NCBI GenBank assembly: GCA_002427055.1
Contig: DIPA01000099.1
Coordinates: forward strand, 29,903 to 39,409
Reading direction: 5' to 3'
Source of the DNA: Firmicutes bacterium UBA5500
GTDB lineage: Bacteria > Bacillota > UBA994 > UBA5500
Length of the DNA: 9,507 nucleotides
Both the position numbers and the translations under genes were made by a program. Under the pieces are notes generated by a model that was given only the letters and a program-made list of their open reading frames with translations, did no database searches and was not told where the DNA came from. Below, piece after piece: positions 1 to 6,994 of this stretch (the stretch's first letter is position 1; each line of letters begins with the position of its first letter).

Positions 1-12
1 ATGATTAGACAT
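1..12 (-). CDS. First four codons of a downstream gene, probably mazG (NTP pyrophosphohydrolase)
   Basis: Only the first four codons (ATG TCT AAT CAT; M-S-N-H) lie in the window, so the protein itself cannot be identified. A start is supported by a strong Shine-Dalgarno sequence, GGGAGGGG at 25-18, inside the last codons of spoVB, followed by five bases and then the ATG. The spoVB stop and this ATG are separated by only two bases, so the genes are probably co-transcribed and translationally coupled. In Bacillus subtilis and many Firmicutes the gene after spoVB is mazG (yabN), which joins a tetrapyrrole-methylase-like domain to a MazG nucleotide pyrophosphohydrolase. The name is inferred from that conserved order only. 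Confidence 0.45.
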
Positions 13-14
13 GC

Positions 15-1634
15 TTACCCCTCCCTAATGAGATGCAGTCTGAGCAGCATTTGGCTGAGTGGCTTGCCTATCTTGGGGATAGCAGCTAGTTCCTTCGCTG
101 TTAAGGCCCCCATCAACAAGACTAAAAGGCCATAGAGTATAACAGCCAAAGCGACAGAAAATAAGGTTGCTAAGGTGTTAGAGAAGCTTCCGGCCAACCA
201 ACTATAACTGTAATAAGCAGCTACTCCCATGCCTGCTGCGGCCAAGCTTGGCCGGATAAATGTTGAACCTAACGGAACAGAAATACCTGAAACACGGCGC
301 ATGGCTCGATAGTTCAAGATAGAAGAGACAGCAAAGCCAATTACTGTACTAAGAGCCGATCCCCGAATATTGAGGGCCGGCATCGCCGTTAGAAAGTAGG
401 TAGCTACCAACTTGGCTAAAGCACCAAAAAACAAATTGATAACTGGTACATATGTCTTGCCTAGCCCCTGTAGTATGCCCGATGTCGTTTGCTGTACTGC
501 CAAGAAGGCAACCACATAGGCTAATACCGACAAGGGGAAGCCAACTCCTGTACCACTTTGCTCTCCATATAACAGAATACCGATCGGGGTTGCTAACACT
601 GAAAGACCTACAGCTGCCGGCAAATTAATCAGCATGGCTAACTTCAATGCCAGAACCGAACGCATCTGAACAAGTTGGCGTTGCCCTAGAGAAATAGCAG
701 CCGCAATAGACGGAATTAAACTCGCCACCAGAGCCACCGTGAACATTTGAGGCAAGTTGATTAGTGGAGTAGCCATACCTGAGAGTTGCCCGTACAAACC
801 AGTAGCTTCAGCCTGCGTAAAACCAGCCGCTAGCAAACGACGAGGCACAACTCCGGCATCGATCAGCTGCATGAACGGCAACACGATACCACCAATGGTA
901 ATAGGAATGGCCAAAGTAGCAAACTCCTTCATTATCTTGCGACCACTTTCTCCTACTCGTCGCTCACGTTGCCATTTCTGTTCTAGGCTAGGCTTCAGCT
1001 TACTATAAGCTAAGAGAAGTACAATTAAGCCGGCTAATCCACCTAACGAAACACCAGAAGAAATGCCGGCTGCTACAGTTCCGGGGGCCTTATTAAGTGA
1101 TAGCAAATAGAAACCAAGACCTAAAGCGATGCCAACCCTTACCACCTGTTCCACAATCTGGCTTATAGCATAAGGCACCATATGCTGCAAGCCCTGGAAG
1201 TAGCCCCGCATTCCGGACATCAGGGCAACGAAGAACACGGCTGGAGCCATTGCCAGGAGAGCGCCAAGTGCCCGTTTATCTCCTAGCACATGGTTTACTA
1301 GGTATGGAGAAGCCGACATTAGGACTATCGTAGATAATAGCCCCACAGCCCCAAGAACTAACATAGAGATGAGAAAAACCCTCTGAGCCGCTCGGTATTT
1401 CTGCCTGGCGACCCTCTCAGCTACCATCTTAGCTACTGCAATTGGCGGTCCGGATATGGAAATGGCAAGTAAGGTTGTATAAATCGGATAAGCCATTTGG
1501 TAGAGCCCCATTATTTCCTCGCCGGCAAAGCGAGCTAAAGGGATACGATAAATTGCACCTAAAGCACGTACAAAAATGCCTGCCACACTTAAAATAGCCG
1601 CGTTCTTGACAAACCTATTATCTCGCTCTTTCAC
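15..1634 (-). CDS. spoVB: SpoVB-like polysaccharide/lipid II flippase (MOP superfamily)
   Basis: This is a polytopic membrane protein of the MATE/MurJ-like MOP superfamily. Members move undecaprenyl-linked sugar precursors across the membrane, and SpoVB is required for spore cortex synthesis. Numbered from the start chosen here, residues 23-52 contain the family signature (RALGAIYRIPLAR, then GLYQMAYPIY). Residues 141-166 contain GMRGYFQGLQ and SQIVEQVVR, typical of the SpoVB branch. Hydrophobic segments run to the C-terminus, consistent with about 14 helices. The length from this start is 539 residues, normal for the family. The frame stays open to a GTG at 1712, giving 565 residues, but that adds a charged 26-residue leader, lacks a Shine-Dalgarno sequence and lies upstream of promoter-like boxes. 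The GTG at 1634 has a moderate AAGGGATGAG at 1650-1641 and places the first helix about ten residues in, as in homologues. The family is secure; the start is inferred. Confidence 0.88.
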   Translation of the reverse strand: MKERDNRFVKNAAILSVAGIFVRALGAIYRIPLARFAGEEIMGLYQMAYPIYTTLLAISISGPPIAVAKMVAERVARQKYRAAQRVFLISMLVLGAVGLLSTIVLMSASPYLVNHVLGDKRALGALLAMAPAVFFVALMSGMRGYFQGLQHMVPYAISQIVEQVVRVGIALGLGFYLLSLNKAPGTVAAGISSGVSLGGLAGLIVLLLAYSKLKPSLEQKWQRERRVGESGRKIMKEFATLAIPITIGGIVLPFMQLIDAGVVPRRLLAAGFTQAEATGLYGQLSGMATPLINLPQMFTVALVASLIPSIAAAISLGQRQLVQMRSVLALKLAMLINLPAAVGLSVLATPIGILLYGEQSGTGVGFPLSVLAYVVAFLAVQQTTSGILQGLGKTYVPVINLFFGALAKLVATYFLTAMPALNIRGSALSTVIGFAVSSILNYRAMRRVSGISVPLGSTFIRPSLAAAGMGVAAYYSYSWLAGSFSNTLATLFSVALAVILYGLLVLLMGALTAKELAAIPKIGKPLSQMLLRLHLIREG

Positions 1635-1685
1635 TATAGGCTCATCCCTTCTTTCACTATCACGTTTATCAGCTAAATCCTTTTC

Positions 1686-1721
1686 ATTATAGCATGTATG
1701 GTACTTAGTCACCCATTAGAC
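1686..1721 (-). promoter_or_regulatory. Candidate spoVB promoter with overlapping sigma-E-like and sigma-A-like -10 boxes
   Basis: On the minus strand CATACATG (1700-1693) matches seven of eight positions of the sigma-E -10 consensus CATACAnT. Fourteen bases upstream, GTCTAAT (1721-1715) is only a weak -35. Overlapping it, TGCTATAAT (1694-1686) is a perfect extended -10 for the housekeeping sigma, with a 4/6 -35, GTGACT (1712-1707), at a short 15-base spacing. The site lies just after the spoVT terminator and before the GTG at 1634, where a spoVB promoter would be needed. Bacillus subtilis spoVB is known to depend on sigma-E. Which sigma factor applies here is inference. Confidence 0.45.
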
Positions 1722-1734
1722 TTCGCCACATAGC

Positions 1735-1760
1735 AAAACGAGGTAGCAAGCGCTACCTCG
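1735..1760 (-). terminator. Intrinsic terminator after spoVT
   Basis: A perfect 9-bp inverted repeat (CGAGGTAGC, loop of four, GCTACCTCG) at 1760-1739 is followed on the minus strand by TTTT (1738-1735). It begins about 20 bases past the spoVT stop codon. The T-run is short but directly follows a GC-rich stem, so it should end spoVT transcripts. On the other strand the run of Ts is separated from the stem by three bases (CAG), and no plus-strand gene needs a terminator here. Confidence 0.75.
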
Positions 1761-1780
1761 CAGTTTTACTACCCCGAACT

Positions 1781-2338
1781 TTACCCTTCCATCTGTTTAC
1801 CTAAAAAGCTAGCAGCCGTCTCGGCCAACTTGCCTTCAAGGTCCCCAAAAACAGCACCTGGCTCTTTGCTACAGATGATCACACATCCTAGAGGATGCCC
1901 TTCAGCAACAATAGGAGAAACGACTTGCGCCGTTAGTTTGCTAGTGCCGTCCAAAAAGTCTATAGCACTACCTTGCCCCTTACCTTCACCGGCGTTGAGT
2001 GCAATAGTACGCCGCTCCTCCATCGCAGTCTCAGCCAACTTGCCCAGCGGTTGATTCATGAACTCTTTCTTGGAAGCACCTGCCACCGCAATCACTAAGT
2101 CCCGATCCGAAATAAGACAGGTTTGACCGGTTGACTCATATAAAGAATCTACATACTGCTTAGCAAAATCGCCGAGCTCACCTATGGGAGAATATTTCTT
2201 AAGGATAACCTCGCCGTCGCGGTCTACAAAGATCTCCAGTGGATCCCCTTCACGAATACGTAAGGTACGTCGAATTTCTTTTGGTATAACAACACGCCCT
2301 AAATCGTCAATACGCCGGACGATGCCTGTTGCCTTCAT
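1781..2338 (-). CDS. spoVT: Stage V sporulation protein T, AbrB/GAF transcriptional regulator
   Basis: SpoVT is a DNA-binding protein that adjusts the sigma-G regulon in the forespore, activating some genes and repressing others. Residues 1-51 form a swapped-hairpin AbrB/MazE DNA-binding domain with the hallmark GIVRRIDDLGRVVIPKEIRR and a LRIREGDPLEIF segment. Residues from about 55 to 180 fit the GAF-like ligand or dimerisation domain, with GQTCLISDRDLVIAVAG and the late PLGCVIICSKEPG strand. The 185-residue length is close to that of Bacillus SpoVT. The ATG is well placed, with AAGGAGG at 2353-2347 and eight bases between. The gene has a sigma-G-like promoter just upstream and an intrinsic terminator just downstream, so it looks like a single-gene unit. 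A plain AbrB-type transition regulator is unlikely, because those lack the GAF half. Confidence 0.95.
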   Translation of the reverse strand: MKATGIVRRIDDLGRVVIPKEIRRTLRIREGDPLEIFVDRDGEVILKKYSPIGELGDFAKQYVDSLYESTGQTCLISDRDLVIAVAGASKKEFMNQPLGKLAETAMEERRTIALNAGEGKGQGSAIDFLDGTSKLTAQVVSPIVAEGHPLGCVIICSKEPGAVFGDLEGKLAETAASFLGKQMEG

Positions 2339-2382
2339 GATTTCTGCCTCCTTATTCAGCTATTGACAGTTACAGGTAAGTA

Positions 2383-2412
2383 TAGTATTCGACTTGACAT
2401 CTGCAATTATGC
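2383..2412 (-). promoter_or_regulatory. Sigma-G-like promoter of spoVT
   Basis: The minus strand has GCATA (2412-2408), 18 bases, then AATACTA (2389-2383). The Bacillus sigma-G consensus, as I recall it, is GHATR - 17/18 bases - CATNHTA. The -35 fits fully and the -10 fits at six of seven positions, with an accepted spacing. The predicted transcript start near 2376 leaves a leader of about 38 bases carrying the spoVT ribosome binding site. Bacillus spoVT is transcribed by sigma-G, which makes the match meaningful. A housekeeping reading (TTGCAG - 16 - TATACT) is also possible but has a poor -35. Confidence 0.6.
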
Positions 2413-2424
2413 TTGCGACCTGTC

Positions 2425-3390
2425 CTAACGAGCCAATAACAGTATTAATCTGCGACCCCGAACCTGCTGCCGATATGTGTTCCAGGCTAGGTCTTGTTTG
2501 AGTGCCAACGCTCGCTCATGCGCCTGTTTAGACACCTTTTCAAACGTCTGCTCTTTTGCTGGATCTCTACCTTCTGCCCTAATAATATGGTACCCATGGC
2601 TGGTGGCAATAATCGGACTGATCTGCCCCGGCTGTAAAGCAAACGCGGCCTCCTCAAATTTAGGCTCCATTTGGCCTCGACTAAACCATTGCAGTGTGCC
2701 ACCCTGCTCAGCGCTTTCACTATCTAGTGAATACTGCTTGGCCAGGAGCGCAAAATCAGCACCCTGCAAGATCTCCTTCAGCACCATTTCGGCTTCAGCT
2801 TGTTCTGCAACCAGTATATGAGCTACCTTAATCATCTCAGGCTGATCAAAGCTGGCTCGATGCTCTTCGTAGTATGTCTTAGCTTCCTCTTCACTTACGG
2901 TTACTTCGGCAGTAACTTGCTCATGTAAGCGTGTCAATAGCAGGTTATTACCAAAATAAACGTTAAGAGTTGATTCGTCAAGATGATATTTAGCCAAAGT
3001 TTCCTGATAGTCTATACCTTTTCCTGGAAACAGGTTGTTTTTTAGCCAATCCAATAGCTGGCTGGCGTATTCCGCCTGCTCCTCTTGCGATGCTAGCCCT
3101 GCAGCTGCTTGCAACAAGAAGTGTTCTTCCGCTAACTGGCTCAGCACCTGCCGCCGATTCTGCCGCGCGAAATCAGTCTGATAGTTAGGGGTCTCCTCAA
3201 ACTGTAAATCATAGCTGAATTGAATGATATTCAGCCGCTGTTCAAACTCAGCCGGCGTTATTATTTTACCCCCCGCAAAAGCGGCAACCTGAGAAGCAAG
3301 GAACATAAAGATTGCAATAACCAATACTAAGGCAACCAGCGGAAATAACCAAGGTTTGTCACCAACAGCTATGCGACTGACTTTACCCAA
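2425..3390 (-). CDS. Membrane-anchored or exported parvulin-type peptidyl-prolyl isomerase (PrsA/SurA-like)
   Basis: This is a predicted extracytoplasmic foldase of 321 residues. Residues 14-37 form a hydrophobic segment that would act as a signal anchor or signal peptide. AFA at 37-39 could be a signal peptidase I site. There is no lipobox cysteine, unlike classical lipoprotein PrsA. Residues about 42-165 resemble the helical SurA-type N-terminal chaperone region. Residues about 186-272 are the parvulin domain, with IKVAHILV, then GGTLQWFSRGQM, FEEAAFAL, PGQISPI and SHGYHII. The C-terminus is basic and hydrophobic (RGRRLILLLAR). The start is TTG with GGAGGG at 3404-3399 and eight bases between. 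Both lie inside the end of mfd, so translation is probably coupled. The parvulin assignment is firm; clients and any link to sporulation or repair are unknown. It has no place in the Bacillus version of this cluster, but I recall similar genes here in clostridia. Confidence 0.88.
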   Translation of the reverse strand: MGKVSRIAVGDKPWLFPLVALVLVIAIFMFLASQVAAFAGGKIITPAEFEQRLNIIQFSYDLQFEETPNYQTDFARQNRRQVLSQLAEEHFLLQAAAGLASQEEQAEYASQLLDWLKNNLFPGKGIDYQETLAKYHLDESTLNVYFGNNLLLTRLHEQVTAEVTVSEEEAKTYYEEHRASFDQPEMIKVAHILVAEQAEAEMVLKEILQGADFALLAKQYSLDSESAEQGGTLQWFSRGQMEPKFEEAAFALQPGQISPIIATSHGYHIIRAEGRDPAKEQTFEKVSKQAHERALALKQDLAWNTYRQQVRGRRLILLLAR

Positions 3391-6300
3391 TTCCTTTACC
3401 CTCCTTTGGCACTGAGTTCATCAGCTCCAGCATCAATTGAGTCCAATTCTGAGCCAAGGTAAGCGGAGAGTTGTTGGCCTTGTGCCATACGAAAACCCCA
3501 GACTTATTTGGCTGTAAGCGCAACTGACCCTGGGTTTGTCGAAAGAGGAACTCAATCTGTTCCGGCGTAAAAAAGGCCTGTGCAGCAAGCTGCATCTGCA
3601 GATACCCAGTCTTAATCAGTAGCTTACCAATACCAAAATCCTGAGCCAACACGCGCATGCGAGCTACGAGCAACAAGTTGCACACACACTCAGGCATTCT
3701 GCCATAGCGATCGAGCATCTCATCTTCAATATCTGCTACATCATCTAGCGTACTGACAGCTCGGATTTTCTTATACATTTCAATCTTTTGCTTACCATCA
3801 CGTATGTAGCGATCCGGGATAAAAGCATCGATGGGTAGCTCCAGTTCTACTTCTTGCTTAACTGCCGGCACCTGCCCTTGCAGCTCACGCACCGCCTCTT
3901 CTAGAAGCTGGCAATAAAGGTCGAAACCAACCGCTACCATGAACCCATGCTGCTCCGGGCCTAAAATATTACCCGCACCGCGTATCTCTAGATCACGCAT
4001 GGCAATTTTAAAGCCGGCGCCAAGTTCAGTAAACTCTTTAATTGCCTGAAGGCGCTTCTCAGCGACTTCGGAAAGAGCCTTCTCTGGCCGATAGGTAAAA
4101 TAGGCATAAGCAACTCGATTGGAGCGTCCTACACGCCCCCGCAGCTGATAAAGCTGGGCCAAGCCAAACTTGTCTGCATCCTCTACTATCATGGTATTAA
4201 CATTTGGGATATCTAGACCTGATTCAATTATAGTCGTACTGACTAACACATCATATTCGCCCTCAACGAAATCCAACATCAAGCGTTCCAACCGCTCTTC
4301 GCCCATGCGTCCATGACCATAAGCTATGCGAGCCTCAGGCACTAGTTTGGCTAAACGATCTACGGCATAACGAATACTACGTACTCGGTTATGAACGTAA
4401 TAAACCTGACCTTGCCGTTCTAACTCTCGGCGAATAGCTGCACGCACCAACTCATCATTATGCTCTACGACATAAGTCTGAACCGGGAATCGATCTTCAG
4501 GCGGTGTCTCAATCACACTCATATCACGCATTCCCACCATAGCCATGTGCAGCGTACGGGGAATAGGGGTAGCTGTCAATGTTAGGGTGTCGACATTCTC
4601 TTTCAGTAATTTAAGCCCTTCCTTATGTTGCACACCGAAGCGCTGCTCTTCATCAATAATCAACAGGCCTAGATCGAAAAACTTAACGTCTTTCTGCAAT
4701 AGTCGATGTGTACCAATAACTATATCTACTAAGCCCTGAGACAAACGTTTTACCGTTTCCTTGTTCTCTGCTGGACTACGAAAGCGAGATAGTAGCCCTA
4801 TCTCTAGCGGGAAACCGGCTGCCCTTTCACTGAACGTGGCATAATGCTGTTCTGCCAAAATAGTGGTCGGTACTAATACGGCTACTTGTTTGCCGGCAGT
4901 AGCCGCCTTAAAAGCAGCGCGTACCGCTACCTCGGTCTTGCCATAGCCTACATCACCACATAGCAGACGGTCCATAGGCTTGGTAGCTTCTAAATCAGCC
5001 TTGATCGCCTGGATAGCTCGTAGTTGATCACCCGTTTCCTGATAAGGGAAACGGGCCTCCATTTGCTCTTGCCATTCGTTATCAGCCGGGAAACTAAAGC
5101 CTTCGCTTTCTTGTCTGGCAGCATAAAGAGCTAACAGTTCTTTAGCCATCTGCTGTACAGACTGCTTCACCCGCGCCTTTACCTTTTGCCAGTCGCCACC
5201 ACCTAAGCTATAAATCTTAGGCATACGGCCTTCTGCACCCACATACTTTTGCAGTAACTCAATCTGGTCCGTAGGTACATAAAGGCGGTCTTCACCGGCA
5301 TACTTAATCTGCAAGTAATCGCGGTGTAGGCCGTCTATCTCTAGCGTTTTGATACCCAGATACTGACCGATACCATGTTGCACATGAACAACGAAATCTC
5401 CCACTGTGAGATCGCGGTAATCGGCGAGGCGCGCTCCTTCCGCCTTACTAAGGTGCGCTCTCTTGCTTGAACGCAGCCTCTGCAGTATATTATCTGCCGT
5501 AAAAACAGCTAGGCGTGCATCTGGTACTTCAAAGCCAGTTGCCAGTTCTCCTTCTAGCAATACAATATCGCCTATTTCAGGTTCAACTCCAGTTGTCATG
5601 GCCAATGCCGGACTTAAACCTTCGCCTTGCAGATATTCTTGTACTCTCTTCTGCTGCTCCGCATTGCCGCCCATGATAACTATACGATATTCATTAGCTT
5701 GCAGGCGCGCTATCTCTTGGCGCAAATGAGAAGATTGTCCATGAAAATTCTGTACAGCTTTGGTATGAAAAGCAAGGTGTTGTCTTATCTGCCAGGGGGC
5801 CGGGCGACGCGGAAACAAGGCCAAGAACAACGTTCTACCATTTGGCAGACGTTTCAGTATATCCTCAGGAGCAAAAGCGATTTTGCCATGTTCCGGCAAC
5901 AGGCTTCCGGCGGCCAATAGGTCTGTAAAACCGTCAAGGAAAAAACCATAATCCTGCTCTAGTTGCTCCCAGACCTTAGTAGGTTCATCTATCACAACCT
6001 GTGCAGTAGGCGGCAAGTAGTCAAGCAAGCTCCAAGGATGCTCAAGAAAAAACGGTAGATATCGTTCCTTACCTGGAAAAACAAGCCCTGCTCGCAAACG
6101 CTCTAAATCTTCGCCAACATTATCTATTAAGTGGCTAGCCAAAGTCGGTTGCGCACTGACAGCCTTATCTAGTGCTGCCCGCAATCGCTCTAGGCCTGCC
6201 TCATTAGCTGCTGTCGGCCAAATATTCTCCTGTGCCGGTAAAATAAGCACACTCTTTATATTCTCAAGGGAGCGCTGACTAGTTAAATCAAACTTCTTGA

Positions 6301-6910
6301 TTAAGTCGATCTCGTCGCCAAAAAACTCCAAGCGCAGCGGCCAATCATGGCCTGGGCCATAGATATCAAGAATTCCACCCCGCTGGCTGAACTGTCCTGG
6401 GTGCTCTACCAGCTGAACTCGCTCATAACCGCCTTGTACCAAGGTACGAGTAAGCTCTGCTAAAGAAATCCGCTGCCCATAGCTAAGTTCTAACCCCTGA
6501 GAGCTAAAGACGGATGGAGCCGGTAAGTGATAAAGGAGCGCATCTATTGAGGTAACAACAAGCGAACGTTTGCCACTTCCTAATGCATAGAGAGTCTTTT
6601 GGCGTTCGGCAATTAGTTCAGGGCTAGAAGCTGCAATTCCATAGAGAGGATTTTCTCGTGCTGGGAAGAAAAGAACCGTCTCATTCGGTAGCAAGACCTG
6701 TAAATCTCCCCACACTTGCTCGGCCAAACTGGCACTGGGGGCAATGTAGAGGAGGCTTGATTTCTGCTTAGATTGTAGAGCAGCTACTAAAAGACTTTTA
6801 ACGGAACCACTAACCCCAGAAATAAGTAGATTGCTTTGCTGTGCTACCAAGACGCTCTGGATCTCTTCCCAGCTCGCACTTTGTTCCAGCAAAGTTGTGA
6901 TGCCTTTCAC
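3383..6910 (-). CDS. mfd: Transcription-repair coupling factor Mfd
   Basis: Mfd is a cytoplasmic ATP-driven DNA translocase. It pushes RNA polymerase stalled at lesions off the template and recruits UvrA for nucleotide excision repair. The 1175-residue length and domain order are typical. Residues 1 to about 300 are the UvrB-like region, with a degenerate P-loop GVSGSVKS at 32-39 and PGQFSQRGGILDIYG at 171-185. Residues about 497-560 are the RNA polymerase-interacting domain (VGDFVVHVQHGIGQYLG). Residues about 610-960 are the RecG-like motor: Walker A GDVGYGKTE 652-660, DEEQ 753-756, TATPIPRTL 779-787, SGLDIPN 897-903, QLRGRVGR 922-929. The TRG motif follows at 977-989 and the regulatory C-terminal domain from about 1015. 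The start is GTG, preceded by a G-rich, atypical ribosome binding site (GGGGGGA, 6923-6917); an in-frame TAG at 6937-6935 limits upstream extension. The 3' end overlaps the foldase gene by eight bases. Confidence 0.98.
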   Translation of the reverse strand: MKGITTLLEQSASWEEIQSVLVAQQSNLLISGVSGSVKSLLVAALQSKQKSSLLYIAPSASLAEQVWGDLQVLLPNETVLFFPARENPLYGIAASSPELIAERQKTLYALGSGKRSLVVTSIDALLYHLPAPSVFSSQGLELSYGQRISLAELTRTLVQGGYERVQLVEHPGQFSQRGGILDIYGPGHDWPLRLEFFGDEIDLIKKFDLTSQRSLENIKSVLILPAQENIWPTAANEAGLERLRAALDKAVSAQPTLASHLIDNVGEDLERLRAGLVFPGKERYLPFFLEHPWSLLDYLPPTAQVVIDEPTKVWEQLEQDYGFFLDGFTDLLAAGSLLPEHGKIAFAPEDILKRLPNGRTLFLALFPRRPAPWQIRQHLAFHTKAVQNFHGQSSHLRQEIARLQANEYRIVIMGGNAEQQKRVQEYLQGEGLSPALAMTTGVEPEIGDIVLLEGELATGFEVPDARLAVFTADNILQRLRSSKRAHLSKAEGARLADYRDLTVGDFVVHVQHGIGQYLGIKTLEIDGLHRDYLQIKYAGEDRLYVPTDQIELLQKYVGAEGRMPKIYSLGGGDWQKVKARVKQSVQQMAKELLALYAARQESEGFSFPADNEWQEQMEARFPYQETGDQLRAIQAIKADLEATKPMDRLLCGDVGYGKTEVAVRAAFKAATAGKQVAVLVPTTILAEQHYATFSERAAGFPLEIGLLSRFRSPAENKETVKRLSQGLVDIVIGTHRLLQKDVKFFDLGLLIIDEEQRFGVQHKEGLKLLKENVDTLTLTATPIPRTLHMAMVGMRDMSVIETPPEDRFPVQTYVVEHNDELVRAAIRRELERQGQVYYVHNRVRSIRYAVDRLAKLVPEARIAYGHGRMGEERLERLMLDFVEGEYDVLVSTTIIESGLDIPNVNTMIVEDADKFGLAQLYQLRGRVGRSNRVAYAYFTYRPEKALSEVAEKRLQAIKEFTELGAGFKIAMRDLEIRGAGNILGPEQHGFMVAVGFDLYCQLLEEAVRELQGQVPAVKQEVELELPIDAFIPDRYIRDGKQKIEMYKKIRAVSTLDDVADIEDEMLDRYGRMPECVCNLLLVARMRVLAQDFGIGKLLIKTGYLQMQLAAQAFFTPEQIEFLFRQTQGQLRLQPNKSGVFVWHKANNSPLTLAQNWTQLMLELMNSVPKEGKGIG
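3399..3407 (-). promoter_or_regulatory. Ribosome binding site for the TTG-started foldase, inside mfd
   Basis: AAAGGAGGG on the minus strand lies within the last codons of mfd, upstream of TTG at 3390. It is close to a perfect Shine-Dalgarno sequence with an eight-base gap and supports the TTG start, since no ATG or GTG lies near. The mfd stop falls five bases past the TTG, giving an eight-base overlap and suggesting that ribosomes ending on mfd re-initiate here. Confidence 0.75.
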
Positions 6911-6967
6911 CCTAATCCCCCCTATCCCCAGATACTAGCCGGCAGCCAACACCCTCAAGCATATTAG

Positions 6968-6976
6968 ACTATAACA
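6968..6976 (-). promoter_or_regulatory. Possible extended -10 promoter element for mfd
   Basis: In the 84-base gap between pth and mfd the minus strand carries TGTTATAGT, an extended -10 (TGn plus TATAGT, five of six). No good -35 is seen 16-18 bases upstream; the nearest TTGCAT is only 13 bases away. The position would give a leader of about 50 bases. The rest of the gap shows no convincing terminator or gene. It is a weak candidate, and mfd may simply be read from upstream. Confidence 0.25.
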
Positions 6977-6994
6977 TAATACCCAGATGCAAGA

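Noticed and set aside
1739..1760. The spoVT-spoVB hairpin as an operator or mobile-element end
   Set aside because: Position after the spoVT stop, GC-rich stem, four-base loop and T-run fit an intrinsic terminator better; no second copy or element gene is seen.
2363..2399. Two perfect TTGACA boxes on the plus strand (2363-2368 and 2394-2399) as antisense promoters into the foldase gene
   Set aside because: At 16-18 bases downstream there is only TATTCG for the first and nothing like a -10 for the second; TATAGT is 12 bases from the first, too close.
5627..5920. Plus-strand open frames, such as 5627-5920, 2477-2821, 757-1008 and 7928-8173
   Set aside because: All lie antisense inside well-identified minus-strand genes, have no family resemblance that I can see, and lack convincing ribosome binding sites. 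They are reading-frame shadows.
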